This document shows, piece after piece, positions 24,131 through 38,089 of a stretch of DNA of 64,000 nt (the first letter of the stretch is position 1; each line of letters begins with the position of its first letter). Source of the DNA: Pontederia crassipes (Eukaryota > Streptophyta > Magnoliopsida > Commelinales > Pontederiaceae). The DNA lies in the NCBI GenBank assembly GCA_030549335.1, contig CM060198.1, positions 58,543,453 to 58,607,452 of the forward strand. Direction: 5' to 3'. Under the pieces are notes generated by a model. The model searched no databases. It was given only the letters and a program-made list of their open reading frames with translations, and was not told the origin of the DNA. The position numbers were made by a program, and so were the translations under genes.

Positions 24131-27100
24131 ATCTCCCACTTGTCCGCATTGGGCATTGCACTTTCGTTCATGCAGAATTAATAAACGTGCCATGTGAGTA
24201 TCACGAGTACAAGCATGCTTCTTTATAAGAGCTAGAAAGATATCAGTTAAGGTTCAATCGCGCAACTATCTCTAGAGCGTATGTCATGCCTGTTAGGGAT
24301 TCATGACAACTCACATGAGCCAACAAATGCTCAAATAATGTAACTCGTTATGCCCTAGATCTGTCTTGCAGCATAATCAAAACAACGTATGTTTTGCTCT
24401 GCGGTAACTGTCTTTCACATACACTATTTTCAAAAATAGTTGGCCAATTGTACATGAAAATTTAATGCAGCTCATAACAGTTCTTTCTCTCATCCTCATG
24501 TCTCTTAGTAGTGAATTAGTTGCTTTCCTAGACGTGGCTCGAGAGGCTACTTTGTTTTTCACCTTTGAGTACCCTGCTAAAGTAACAAGCACTAATTCCT
24601 TTTCTTAAGACATAATCAAGAGTCTAAGGACACGTGCAAATGAATCATAAACCAACACCATGATGACCTTTGAATTAATCAATTTATCATGTCTCTCTAG
24701 GTCGACTTTGCATACTTGGTACTAAACACAAGTATTGCGGTGGAGATTTCCACTTAAGGAGCGTATATCTAGCTCTGTTTAATTTATACACCGCACAGAT
24801 TTAATTCAAGTCGCTACCTTTTAGCGCCTGACCCAAACTTTTAAATTGCTTGCTATCTAATAACGTCAAATTTGAATATCGTATCTGGCCTCTCTCTCTA
24901 AATCGGGCGACATTGTCACACTATGACTCGCATAGTTCATTCCACTCGCTATCTTCGTGAGCGCCGAAAATATTTGTTCGTGTGAGTGAACAAATCTAGG
25001 CTTGATCAACATACTTTTTACATGCATAACAAGAATTCACAACAACGAATTTATGAAAGAAAAATAATCTTTTATTCATTGAAAATTTGAGTACATTATT
25101 GTGTTTATAATCTACGCAGCCTTAAGACATTTACATGTCTCAAGAATGCCTCTCTTGGCAATGGTTTGGTGAACGGATCAACAATCATATTATGCGTTGA
25201 TATGTACTCAACTGAGATCTCTTCTTTGACTTCTTGATTTCGTACAAATTTGTACTTCGTGTAGATATGGTTTTCTTTGCAATGGTATTTCTTGTCCTTC
25301 ACATAAGCTATGGCTACTTAATTATCACAGTGAAGGATCATCTTCTTCATTGCATTATCAGAAATCCTCAGATTTTAAAGGAATCTCTTAAGCCACAAGG
25401 CCTCTTATACTGTCACTGAACAAGTTATGAATTCTGCCTCTATAGTTGACAGTACCACACAATCTTGTTTTTTGTTACTCCAAGTAACAGCACCATTGCT
25501 GACCAAGAAAGTGTATCCGGAGGTGGATTTTCGTTCATCAACGTCACCAGCCTAATCGACATCGGTGAATCCAGCAAGTCGTAAGCTTCCTCCATGATAG
25601 CACAATACAAGATTTGCAGTACCCTTGAGGCATCTCATGATTCTCTTCACCTCCTTCTAGCGTTGGCATTTTGGATTAGCCTGATATCGACTAACTAGAC
25701 CCACGACAAAATATATGTCCGATCGAGTATACATCATAGCGTACATCAGGCTGCCGACCACGCTCGCATAAGGAACATTAGACATTTCTTTTTCTTTCTC
25801 TAAAGTTTTAGGGCACATGTCAAATAGGAGTGTCAATGGGTATGCAGCCATCCATGCAGAATCATTCCAAAATTGTCTTTATATACGATTCCTGCGACAA
25901 GGTAAGGAGTCGTTTGGAGCGGTCGCGTTGGATTTTCACACTCAGTATGTATGCTGCTTCACCCATGTCCTTCATCTCAAATATAGAGGACAACCATTGC
26001 TTAATGGTAATGATATAGTCTCTATTATTCTCAACTATTATAATATCGTTCACATATAACGTTAGGATAGCAAAATTATCCTCAGACTTATGAACATACA
26101 CACAATGATCTTCATCAATCATGTTAAAATCGTACGAAATGATTGATCGATGAAATTTCAAATACCACTCTCTAGAAGATTGTTTGAGTTCATAAATGGA
26201 CCGGCGTAGCTTGCAAACTTTGCGCTCTTCTCTGTTTGCAACGAAGCCTTGAGGTTGCTCCATATAAATTTTCTCATCTAGTTCTCCATTGAGAAATGCA
26301 ATTTTTACATCCATTTGATGTAATTCTAAGTCCATATGTGCGACGATAGCTAATATTAGACGAATTGAAGCAAACCTTACAACATGCGCAAAGGATTCTT
26401 CATAGTCAACACCCGCTGTTTGAGTGAAACATTTCGCCACTATGCGGGCTTTATATCTCTCAATTGATCTATCCATGCCACGTTCAATTTTGAGAACTCA
26501 TTTGTTCCTAATTGCCTTACGACTTAATGGGAGATCAACCAAGTCTCAGATTTGATTTTTCTGTATGGATCCTGACTCTTCCTCCATTACCTTAATCCAT
26601 TCTTCTTTAGTAGGGGACGAGAGAGAATCTTTGATAGATTTTGGCTCAAGTTCATCTTCTAGACTTACTACGTTGACCTCATGTGGTCCACGTTCATGCA
26701 GCCCTTTGATTTCAAATCATCGACGTGGAACATATTTTCTAGTAGTCTGTCGATGAGAACTTTCAGGTTGGTCAGTTGGCGGTTGTGAATCTCTCCCACT
26801 CGAATCAAGCTGTGGGATGGAGGAGACTAACTCCTGAATGGGTTGATTTTCTTGAGCCGACAACTTGGGATATTCCTCTTCATTTAAAAGAAATCCCTTG
26901 TCAATCTCGTCTTGCTTAGAAAATTCATTCTCTATGAATGTCACATCTCTACTTTCGATTTTCATTACCGTACCATCTTCTCTTTCTCCTATGAATATAT
27001 AGCCATTGGAGGTTTCACAATATCTTATAAAGATACATTTGTGCTCTCTAGGACCTAACTTCCCATACTTATGGGAGTTGTTTAGAACATAGGCTACGCA

Positions 27101-27484
27101 ATCCCAATGGCGTAAATAACTAAGGTTAGACTTTCGATTTGTCCAATGTTCATAATGTGTGGTAGGAACAGATTTCGATGGTACACAGTTTAAAATGTAG
27201 GTAGCAGTCAATAACGCATCTCCCCAATACGAAATTGGAAGATTAGCTTGCGCCATCATCGATCAAACCATATCAAATAAGGTACGATTCCATCTTTCCA
27301 CAATACCATTTTGTTGCGGAGTTCTCGGTACTGTTAGTTGTCTAACTATACCTTTTTCATGACATAACCTGTTTAATAAGTCAGAGGGATATTCGCGTCC
27401 ACGATCAGTTCGCAAGGCTTTAATCTTACGATCCACTTGATTCTCAACCATGTTCATGAATCGTACAAAATAATTCAAGGCTTC

Positions 27485-29207
27485 CACTACAAGAAAACTG
27501 AGGATTACCGACGGTTTCGACCGTCGGTAATTTCCCCAAAAATCATCTGAAATGGTGTTTCCGACGGTTTTTTCGATGGAAACTGGGATGTCCGAAAAAT
27601 GATCATCGCAAATCAATTTCTGACAGTTTGAAAGGAACCGCCGAAAATTTCGACAGATTTTCGATGGTCATGACCACCGATATTTGCGGCGGTCGACAAA
27701 ACCATCGAAACTTTCGAGGGTCATGACCGCCGATATTTGCGGCGGTTGACAAAACCATCGGAAACTTCGACGGTCACGACCGCCGAAGTTTTCGACGATT
27801 TCGTTGACCGCCGCAAATATCGGCGGTTGTTACCGCCGAAAATCTCGGCGGACGTCGAGCGACCACCGAAGTTTCGGCGGTCAAAACCGTCGCATAGAAT
27901 TTTTATAATTTAAAAAAAATAGTCGGCCGACGGCCAGATTCGGCCACCAGGGGCCAGCGGCTGATGTCAGATCAGGATCGACCGACGGGCGGCCGGATCC
28001 GGCCCCCAGCGGCGATCCGAACGCCCGGCGGCCGATCCGACCGCTGGAGGTCGAATCCGGCCGCCCGGAGGTCGATCCGGCCGCCAGGCGGTCGATCCGG
28101 CCATTGGGGGCCGAATCCGGCCGCCAGAGGCTCAATCCGGCCGCTAGGGCCGGACCCGAACGCTCACGGCCAGATTCGGCTGCCGTCAGCGGCGAGATCC
28201 GACCGCTGGGGGCCGGATCCGATCGCCAGCGGCCTCCGGCTGGAGAGAGAAAGAGAGAGAGAGACGCCGGCGCGGGAGAGCGTCGCCGGTGTGGGAGAGG
28301 GTCATCGGGGCGGGAGAGGGTCGCCGGCGTCCGGTGCGGGAGAGGGTCGATGACGACCGGTGCTCATGGGCCGGGAGAGAGAGAGGGAGAGGGGAGAGAG
28401 GAGAGGAGGGAGAGTGAGAGGAGAGGCAGATGAATTATATATAAGGGGAAAAGATGAGAGAAAGCGGGAAAAGGGAAAAAAAGCGGGATAACGAAATTTT
28501 AATTACCGACGGCTTCGGCCGTCGAAAACGTAAATATTAACTAATTTTAAAGTTACCGACGATTTTGACCGTCAAAAATATATTTGATTATATATAATAT
28601 TTATTTTTTATTTTACCAACGGTTTGAACCGTCGGTAATTGCGACGGTTTGGGCCATCGCTAGTTATATTAATAAAATATTCCTCATATGATATTATTAT
28701 ATATTTACTGACGGTTATGACCGTAAAAAATTGCAGCGGATTTTGCGACGGATGGTATCCGTCAGAAATATCGACGTTCCTAATCATCAAAAAATAAAAT
28801 AATAATATAACAAATTATATAATTTATTATTTTACTTTCCAACGGTCGTAACCGTCGGAAAATCCGTCGCAATTTGCGACGGATGGGTATCCGTCGGAAA
28901 TATCGACATTCCTAACTGTCGAAAAGTAAAATAATAATATAACAAATTATATAATTTATCCTTTCCGACGATCGTAACCGTTAGAAAATTCATCGCAATT
29001 TGCGATGGATGGGTATCCATCGGAAATATCGACGTTCCTCACAGTCAAAAAATAAAATAATAATATAATAAATTATATAATTTATTATTTTTCTTTTTGA
29101 CGGTCGTAATCGTCGGAAATGGAACCGTCGCAAAATCCGTCGCAAATTGCGACGGATTTCAAACCGTCAGAAATTGTCCGTCGGAAAATGGCAATTTTCT
29201 TGTAGTG
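27485..29207. mobile_element. Non-autonomous CACTA (En/Spm-type) transposon nested in the copia element
   Basis: 1723 bp with perfect 13-bp inverted ends CACTACAAGAAAA and TTTTCTTGTAGTG, and a 3-bp target duplication TTC (27482-27484, 29208-29210). Both are hallmarks of the CACTA superfamily. Both subterminal regions are packed with copies of CCGACGGTTTCGACCGTCGG-like palindromic words, the usual transposase-binding pattern. The core (27905-28430) is very GC-rich and repetitive. Three diverged tandem units of about 115-120 bp lie at about 28745-29105, each with GACGGATGGGTATCCGTCGG and an ATAATATAACAAATTATATA tail. No transposase is encoded, so mobility would need an autonomous relative. It inserted after the copia element had settled. 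Confidence 0.93.
27905..28430. repeat. GC-rich minisatellite-like core of the CACTA element
   Basis: Short imperfect units such as CGGCCGCCAGGCGGTCGATC repeat many times and then pass into a GAGAGAGAG-rich tract. Open frames here encode only Arg/Pro/Gly-rich low-complexity peptide and I do not regard them as genes. Confidence 0.75.
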
Positions 29208-32200
29208 TTCGGACTTATGAGAAATCAATATACAACGTCATAACGTGAATAATCATTAATAAATGTGATGAAGTAAGAAAAATCATGTCTTGCGTGAACA
29301 TTCATCGAACCACATATGTTCGAATGGATTAATTGTAATGAGTACTCGATGCATTTTTTCGTCACAAATGGTGTTCTTATTTTCTTACCAGCTTGACATT
29401 CCTCACAAGTTAGAAGATTAACTTTTGCGAGAGACCTCAAGAGGCCTTCTTTAGCAAGTCTATTCATTCGATCTTGACCAATGTGTCCTAGCGTGGCATG
29501 TCAAATGTTGGCATTATCATTCACATCAACAGATGATATAAAAGAATAACTATTAGCAACAAATATTATATTTAAAACATTGAAACCATTATTGAGAAAA
29601 CCTTTGTGTAGAAGAACATTGTCATGACATATTGTCATATGTTTTCCTCTGGAAACTTATTACATTACTAAATTTGTCTAATGCTGACACAGAAAGTAAA
29701 TTTCGTCTAAAAGCTGTAGCATATAGAACGTCGTGAAAGTAAAGTATTTGGCCGTTACGAAGTTTTAACTTGCACGATCCAATGCCTTTAACTTCAACTC
29801 TTTCGTTGTTTCCAATGTAAATCCATTTGCTCCCCACACTTATTTGGCGAAATTCCACGAAGACCCCGCAATCTCTCGCTACATGGTCGATGGCTCCTGA
29901 ATATGCAATCCACGAAGGATGAATTTTAGCAATTAATGCACAACTTGAGACATAAGAAAAAGAATTATGGTCAGGACAAACCTTCTTTAGCTCAGTGCAA
30001 TCACGGGTAAAGTGACCGCATTTGCTACAATTGTAGCACTTTACTTTATTCATGTCTACTTTGCCGCCACGTTTTCCACGTTTGCACTGGTGGCCTCGGG
30101 CTTTCTTCTGTCCAACATCTCCGCTCTTTTTATTTGGTTGCGACTTATGCGACCTTTTTCTCTTGGATTGGGAACCAGTTCTTTGTCCACCATTGTCAGC
30201 AACTAATGCTTGAGATGCTTGAGATGATTGATTGATGACTTGAAAAACCGCATCCTTTATTTCAATGTGGCGAGCAGTTTGGTCAAAAGTTTTGATACCT
30301 TCGTTGTGCATCAAATTACAATGCATGTGTTCCCAACTTTTTGGAAGAGAGCGGATCAGAGCTTGCACTTGTTGCTCGTCATCGAACACTTGTCCCACAC
30401 TTTTGAGTTCACGAATCATGTTAGACATCTCCTAGATATGCTCCCTTATCGTATGATTTGGTCGCTTCCGATAAGAGTCAAACTTGACCGTGAGCATTCG
30501 ACGCTTGATGGTTGTGGTGACCCCATACTTATTGCGGAGCACCGTCCACATTTCGAATGATGTCTTATAAACTTCGAATTTGCACAAGAGGGAATTATTC
30601 ATCGTGCTCAGCAATGTAATGCGAGCAATACGATTCTTTTTTGTCTAGGCCTCATAGGCCTCCATATCCCTCTGGCGTTGGACATTATGTCCAGGTGCAG
30701 GTTCATTAACAACATGGTTAATGGTTTTCAAGACCTCGTGTTCTTCTAGAAGATATTGGACCTTGCGGTGCCAAATATCATATTTGTCATCGTTGAGCTT
30801 CCCATTCTTATTCAGGTCAACGATTATTGTTTTAAAACCCATGGTCTAGTTTGGTTACAAAAATAGGAGAAATCAATGTTATGCATATTTTAATTTTGTC
30901 TGCAAATAACATAAAAATGAAATAATAATATTCATGAAGTATTGACATCGAGAAGTTGTTAGACTCACACTCATCTCCCACTATCTCCAACAAATATTAT
31001 CATTCATTATTTTAACAATGCGGCAAAATTAATAAAATTTTGAATCAACACATAATTCAAAATTTTCTATTATATGCATTTTGAATCAACTTATAATTCA
31101 AAATCACCGATTTTTATTTCGTGTGGTGCACCAAATTATTTCTAATATGACCAGAAAAATTAGGACTAGTGCAACGGGAGCTCTTCCCGGGGGGTGCCAA
31201 TTCAATAATCGTGCATTATCCTTCGCCTCGACATCGTATTAGAAAAAAATGTGCTTCCACTGTCACACACTAATTCAATTTTTGGAGACTGCGTTGATCA
31301 TGCACGAGGCCAGTTCCTCGGAACCTTTCTAGACATGCATTTTGGATCGCGCACCACTCAATAGAAAGACATTGATTATTGTGATAATATTTGAATCTCA
31401 AGGTGCCTTAGTCCTACAAAAAAAACTACCTATATTTCATGTACTCTTTAATTACCTATAGTTTGTATAATTAGACCAACTAATTATTTTATTATAGACT
31501 TGCATCAAACATGTATTTCAGCACATAACCAAAATTAATATTGCCATCTTTATTAATTCTCACAAAAGGAATTTCAAATCAATTTGAGATTCTAGGCAAA
31601 TTATCATGCTTAATAAGATTGGACATACCAATTTAATTTTAACACATAGTTAAAATTTGAATCATAGAAATAAATATCATTATGATGTACATAAACGAAA
31701 ATATTTATTTGATGCATGATAACACATTTATTAGGCAATATTTGATATTGACATGCAAATCTAATCATTTAATTTATTGCTTAAAATCAACAAATGATTT
31801 TGTTTCGATAAGATTAAATTGCATGCAATATTACAGAAAATTTTCTAAGGACAAAACAAAATTTTCTTAATTTTTTGAGATTTTATAATAGACATTTTCT
31901 ATTTTTTGAATATTTTAAAAAATTGGCAAAAATCAGAAAAGAGAATAAAATAAAAAGAAAAAAACTGCTTATCGGGCCTTTCAACCAGCCCAATTTGTCA
32001 TTTCTCATATGTGCAACTCCTTTGCATAAATTGGACCTTCCAACGGACCGTGTGCCTGTTGGAAGAGTTTTTTTTCTTTTCTTTTTTTTATTGCAACATA
32101 TGCAGAAAAAAAATTCGAAAAAATTGCCAAATATATTAAAATAAAACCGGAAAATATATTATGGTTTAGGTTCATCCATAATATATTTGTGATGACAAAC

Positions 32201-32323
32201 TCTACTTTGTCATTTCGTTGTGGTTATACAACCGAGACGCGCAGATCTCAAAAATAATAACGAATATTATTTTTTCGACGCAATCACGAGTTCGAGGAAA
32301 ACCTAAAAAAGCTCTTATATCAA

Positions 32324-32735
32324 TGTTGGAATTTATAATAGATATAAATTCTAAAGGTTGCGAAATACCTCTTGCAGCGGAAACGAATCGTCAGGGCTTT
32401 TTCACGAACTCTTGACGAACGCACTTGCACCTCAGCATCGGGAATCAGACCTTTGGGGAATGGAACTCTTTGCCACAGCACAAGTGCCTCTGGAAGAACC
32501 TCTCGAAAGTATGTTTGGGACTTATGGTATGGGTCACCTTTTATAAGGTAAGAAGACTTGGGCGATAAGTTAGGCAGAACACACCATTCGCGTCCATCGC
32601 GCGTGATGTGCAGCCTGCAAATCTCGTAGTGTGCAAATCAAATTGCGCGTTTCTTGCGTGAGAAGCACACATGCATCGCGCGCTTCTGGGCGCTTACGCA
32701 CGCGCATGATGCCCAAAAGGGCACACAACCCAACA
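32324..32735 (-). repeat. 5' LTR of the copia element
   Basis: 412 bp, starting TGTTGGAATT and ending CCCAACA on the plus strand. It is homologous to 23729-24130. Confidence 0.92.
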
Positions 32736-32740
32736 TTTTG

Positions 32741-33270
32741 ATTGTCCATTCCATTTCATTTTCAATGTCGATGCTCAAAGCAGACGACCTTTCCATAAAT
32801 CGATCATCCGTTTATGAAATTCCAACTTTCACAATTTTATGGATGTTCTATCAATTTCTGATCATCCTTTTTATTTTTCAGCAGTCCTAAGTTTTGTAGA
32901 TCGGTCCTCCATTCGGCAAGCTCTTAACTCTCACAATTTTATAGATATTCTGATAGCTTCTCGATCGTCCATTTATGTTCCAACGATCATCCTTTTTGTA
33001 GATCGGTCATCCATTCTAGAAATTTTTAACTCTCACAATTTTACAAATGTTCTGTTAGATTTTCAATCGTCCATCGTCCATTTTGTAAATATATCGTTCG
33101 TTCTAGAAGCTTTTACAATGCTCGCAATTTTGCAGGCATTATGTAAGCTTCTCGATCATCCGTTTTATCTTTAGTGGACGTTCATTTTGTAGATCGATTG
33201 TCCATTCTAGAAGCTTTTTCGGTAGTTTGTTTTATGTTTTAACGATTGTCCATTGACTTCATAGGGCATC
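32741..33270. repeat. Degenerate tandem repeat right of the copia element
   Basis: About five imperfect units near 100 bp share GTAGATCGGTC, CCATTCTAGAAGCT and CTCACAATTTTA words. It probably belongs to the older repeat split by the copia insertion. Confidence 0.6.
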
Positions 33271-33805
33271 TAATTCTTTTGCAAAATTTGAAAATGATAT
33301 TTTATTTCAAAAATTAATTAACCAGTTTGACTCCACTTTTAAACCAATCTTATCGCATCGTCTTTATTGTTTGCGATTATTGGGATATAATTTTTGGACC
33401 AATAAATAATATGCAAAAGGAAAAAAAATTGAATCGGTAGTTAAAGAATTGAAATAATTAAAAAAGAAAAGGAAAAAAATTAAAATAAAAATAAACAAGT
33501 ATTTGAATAAGTAGAATTGGAATAAAAAGTAAGATTAGAAAAAGGAAAGTGTTAAAAAAGAACGTAAAATAAAAATAAGGGTGATTATGATAAAACTAAA
33601 TTAATATATCATCAATAGTATTAAATGATAAATAAAAATTAGTAATAAATATTAACAAGTTTAAGAGTCATTTTCTTATCAATATTAATATTTTAAAATA
33701 AAATAAATAATACAATTATATATAAAGTTTATTTTGAATTAGTTATCAATATTGTATATACATACATTATGCTCTGGAGTCTTCTTTCAAGTTTCAAATA
33801 TATTG
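33271..33805. other. AT-rich sequence, no gene
   Basis: The purine-rich stretch at about 33415-33600 resembles the interior of the CAATATT-ended elements, and it may be the right half of the element begun at 22704. This is weak. Confidence 0.35.
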
Positions 33806-34520
33806 TTTTTATTTTTTATTTTGTTTCCATGCATTATGCTTTAGAGTCTTCTTTCAATAAAAAAAACAAATGAAACATTAACGACATCTCGTATTTGCAG
33901 CATTCGCATTAATATATAGTTGATTTTTTTATTTTATTTTTTATTTTAATTTAAAATATATAACATTTTCTAAGTAATTTGATTCATTTAAGGATGCATG
34001 AACATTGAAAAAAATACAGTTAATTTAAAAATTAAATACATAAACCATTAAATACATACATATTTGCTTGCATATATAGGATTTCTTCTCATATCTTTCA
34101 TATCATGAGAAGATAACAATGGATTCGTTGCTCTTTATTTACATATATCTTAATATACTTTATATTCATTGTACATTCAATGTTATATGAAAAATTAATT
34201 ATGTGGATTTATTAGATGCAATTTAATGCTTATGACATCAATTTTGTTTCCTTTATTAATAATTTTATATTTGTCCCATGTAATTTTATCAAATGCAATT
34301 TAATGCTTGTCTCCTCTATGTTATATTTTAATATTCCTGAAATGAATTGAGACATAAAATTGTAAGCCGAACTATTTGCACAAGAATATAAAAATATTTT
34401 TCTCGCTATAATTTTAGTAGACTCTGAAATAAAAATAAAGTACTTCTTTTATTTTTTTTTAGCGATGCATATATCAATTTTTTGTGTACAAACAATGATA
34501 AATTTATTTTTCAAGATGTA
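33806..34520. repeat. Direct repeat copy A (about 0.7 kb)
   Basis: It matches 36808-37512 in order and orientation, for example CATTATGCTTT, AAACAAATGAAACATTAA, GATGCATGAACATTGAAAAA and ATGCAATTTAATGCTTGTCT. The two copies are about 3 kb apart, as expected for the LTRs of an unrecognisable element or for a tandem segmental duplication. Confidence 0.65.
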
Positions 34521-36807
34521 TAACATATATATCTTAAATATATTTTTAATATGCTCAAGAGGAGCAAGGACTATTACGAAAAAAATAGAACATTCATAAT
34601 AAGACAATCTCAAACATAAAATATTCAATTTGATTCATGAAGCTAAATCATTATCTTTATCCAAATAAAGTAAAGTTGTATTCTTGTCAAATTAATGTTA
34701 TTTGCAACTACTTAATTAATTGTGTGAATGTTGAGTACAATTTAGTGCTCATTTCAAATTTATGTTTGTGACTCCTTTATAGATATATTTTAAAATTTGG
34801 TCCATGTTGGGGTATATGAACTTAAAACATAAAATTGTAATCCAAAATGTTCACATGAGTTAGAAAAATGTTAATTTAGTTTTTATTATGTAGTGCATGG
34901 ATATTACAATTTAGTGCATTTGAAATAAAAATCATGTCATGTTAAAAAAATCATGCCATTTAAAAGAAAGAAAAGGATGATAATGAATACTTTGGTGGGT
35001 GGTTAGATCTAAAAAAAGTAGGTGATGACACTTCCAAAATCATGCCATTTATATCATTATCATATTTAAAATAATATAAATATGTATATTTGAAAAAAAA
35101 CTCAAGTAAAATGGTATTAGAATTGTTATTTTTAGGGGTTGTTCATATTTGAAATCATAAACTTCTCAAATAAAAGTGTTAGTTTGTCAATATGTCTAAA
35201 ACAAAAAGTATCTCAAATAGAGGATTTCAGAATTGTTACTTTTTATTTTTAAATGAAGTAAATGTATACCATTAATGAAAGTGATCTATGACATTAATGA
35301 GATAGCAGAATGAAGACTAATTAATTACTTTATAGAATATTTTTAACGATAAATTGGATGAGAAAATTCTTAAAAACTAGGATAAATATCAAATAATAAT
35401 GATGAGTAAGACAATGCAAAATAATTGTGAACATGTCACCAGTTCCTAGGATTATATATATGTGCCATTAAATTTTTGTTATTAATAAAACATGTTAAAA
35501 TAAGTCAAATCAACCTTATAGGAATATGAATGTTTGTTACCTTAAGAGGAAAAAATTGAGATTCTAATCGGTTGAAGTTATATGTAGATAACAAAAATGA
35601 TGCATACATGATATGAAATTAATTCTTATGACTTTGTGATCATATATTTATTATGAAATCTTATGTCAACCACAAGTTAATTGATCATATTAACTTTTAT
35701 CATAAAAATAACAGTTGAAAATATACCAAGATGGTGACATTGAACAATAAGAGCATCTATTTTATAATTTAAAACTTACAGAGATTTTTATACAACATAA
35801 ATCATGTTCATAAAACTCTAATAAAATTTTGTTGGTCCTGATGTAACACAAGAAACATTATAATACATCTTCCAAGAAAAGAAGTGAATGACAAGCCATA
35901 TCATCTCTAAAATTATAGTACACAGTATGATATTAAAGAAATTCTTTCAAACATATCGTAATTAAACAAGGGTCTTCTGTGCTTATATTTTTTTCCGTGT
36001 GGTATCCTTCTCCATAGATGAAATTTTTGGAGATGATGAATTAGTAAAGATCAAAGTTATCTAAAAGTAGTTACTAACTTCATCTTTACTATGTCGAACC
36101 ATAGGATCGCGTTTGATGATAGTAATGCACCAATGATGGTCCACCTTGCCGCACTTGTTCCTGTGGATATCATTGCATTATATGGCTTTGTTCTGCAAGG
36201 ATTCTACGTACATGCCAAATAATAAAGTAATTATACCTAAATCAAAGAAGGTGAGTGGTTTTCTCTCATAACAAAAGAACGAAAAACACAAGTTAGAAAA
36301 ATAAATACCGTTATTGGTTAAATGCTATCCCAACGAATGCACAGTTGGATACTTGCGGTGCATCTGTTCATCCTATCCAGGCAATTCATTACGAAGTAAA
36401 TGATGTCCATGGCTTAATATCACAAAACCTAAAAGTGTCCCATCCACATGAAATTTTAAAACTGATGGGCAAACTAATGGGATCAAACTCTAAACCTCAA
36501 TGAGATTGATAGATTTATTTGTGGCAAAATCGTACCAACATGAACTCCAAATAGATTGCCAACAACTTCCTACTATTAAGCTCATGTTTTCTTGTGATCT
36601 ATCTCACACACATTATGAGTGGAAGATGGTCCATTTTATAGGCCAAGCAACTCAACAAATTTTCTTATAGTTAATAAATAATAGTGCACACAAGAATATA
36701 TTTAAGATGAATTGTCATAAATTTACTCGTACGTCAATAAATGTTAATTTTAATTTTTTTCATGATATTTTCATATTACTTTTATCAATTACATTGTAAT
36801 ATATTAT
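34521..36807. other. Sequence between the two 0.7-kb direct repeats, no gene
   Basis: AT-rich. A part around 34690-34900 is a more diverged relative of the flanking repeat. No protein remnant is recognisable, so a retroelement reading of the pair stays unproven. Confidence 0.4.
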
Positions 36808-37512
36808 TTTAAATATCTTTTATTTTGTTTCCTTACATTATGCTTTCAATAAAAAAAAACAAATGAAACATTAATGGCATCTCATATTTGCAACATTCAC
36901 AATAATATATAGTTCTTTTTTTTGTTTTTTTCTTTATTTTCTATTTTATTTTAAAATATATAACATTTTTTAAGTAATTTGAATCATTTAAAGATGCATG
37001 AACATTGAAAAAAGACAATGGATCTAAAAATTAAATACATTATTCATTAAATATATACATATTTGCTTCCATATATAGGATTCCTTCTCATATCCTTCAT
37101 CTAAAATAAGAACGCATTCATTGCTCTTTATTTAAATATATCTTAATATACCTTATATTCATTGTACATTAAATGTTATATGAAAAATTAATTATGTGCA
37201 TTTATTAAATTCAATTTAATGCTTTTGAAATTAATGCTTGTTTCCTTTGTTAAACATTTTATATTTGTCCAATGTAATTTTATCACATGCAATTTAATGC
37301 TTGTCTCCTTTATGACATATTAATATTCGTGAAATGAACTGAGGCATAAAATTGTAAGATGAACTATTCGCACAAGAATATAAAATATTTTTCTCACTAC
37401 AATTTTTGTGGATTTTGAAATAAAAATAAGGTATTTCTTTTTTTTTAGCGATGCGTATCTTAATTTATTATGTGCAAACAATGCTAAATTTATTTTTCAA
37501 GTTGTAGAATAT
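36808..37512. repeat. Direct repeat copy B (about 0.7 kb)
   Basis: Partner of 33806-34520, of similar length and with scattered substitutions and small gaps. Confidence 0.65.
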
Positions 37513-37699
37513 ATAGAGGGGCATTATATAGGGATCTTGTGTAAAATCGAAATGGGTTTGGTCGAAGATCTTAATATCATATAAGAGATTGTAAGATCCT
37601 ATATAAAATTTTGTAAAATAATATTTTTTAAATAAATTTTTAATGTTTTAAATTATACATAATGTTAACTTGAGTACTATCCTATTAAGACTTCCTACA

Positions 37700-37723
37700 A
37701 ATATATATATATATATATATATA
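37700..37723. repeat. AT dinucleotide microsatellite
   Basis: An uninterrupted AT run of about 12 units. Confidence 0.9.
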
Positions 37724-38089
37724 ATTCATATAATAGTAATTTAATATAAATTGATAAAAAATGGTAATAATATGATGAATATGAAGTAGAATTATATAAT
37801 AACTTTTAATATACATTTATAACAGAGTTATTATTTGTAAAATTTTAAAATTTTAATTATAACCAATAATCTTTTTCTTAATTTTATTTCTAAAAAAACC
37901 ATATTGCAACTGATGAAAATTTAAAATAAACCAAAAGATTAAAAAAATTGGATTAGTAAGATCGATCTTACGATCTTGCAATTATGATCCTGATCCTATA
38001 AAAATGATCTTAAAGTTGATATTAAGATCATCCTAGGTAGGTACGATCTTATGATTAAGATCATGATTTTGATAACCATTGAGGTGTTA

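Larger units (their letters stand above)
23729..32735 (-). mobile_element. Broken Ty1/copia LTR retrotransposon with a nested CACTA
   Basis: A 9.0-kb element reads on the minus strand and is bounded by LTRs at 32324-32735 (5') and 23729-24130 (3'), with a perfect 5-bp target duplication TTTTG (23724-23728 and 32736-32740). A degenerate initiator-Met type primer-binding site lies at about 32311-32323, and a purine-rich ACAAGTGGGAGAT tract borders the 3' LTR. Protein remnants run in copia order on the minus strand: gag with a CCHC knuckle (CYNCSKCGHFTRDC) about 29.6-30.84 kb, protease/pre-integrase region, integrase around 29.2-29.5 and 26.7-27.5 kb, reverse transcriptase about 25.65-26.5 kb and an RNase H end about 25.1-25.3 kb. 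Integrase before reverse transcriptase is what defines copia. It is broken, with several breaks. The LTRs differ by roughly 10% by eye, so it is older than the gypsy element. A 1.7-kb CACTA transposon interrupts the integrase region. Confidence 0.92.

Noticed and set aside
28104-28433. Long open frames in the GC-rich CACTA core
   Set aside because: The peptides are Arg/Pro/Gly-rich repeats produced by the minisatellite DNA; they are open in several frames at once, which is expected from GC-rich repeats without stop codons.
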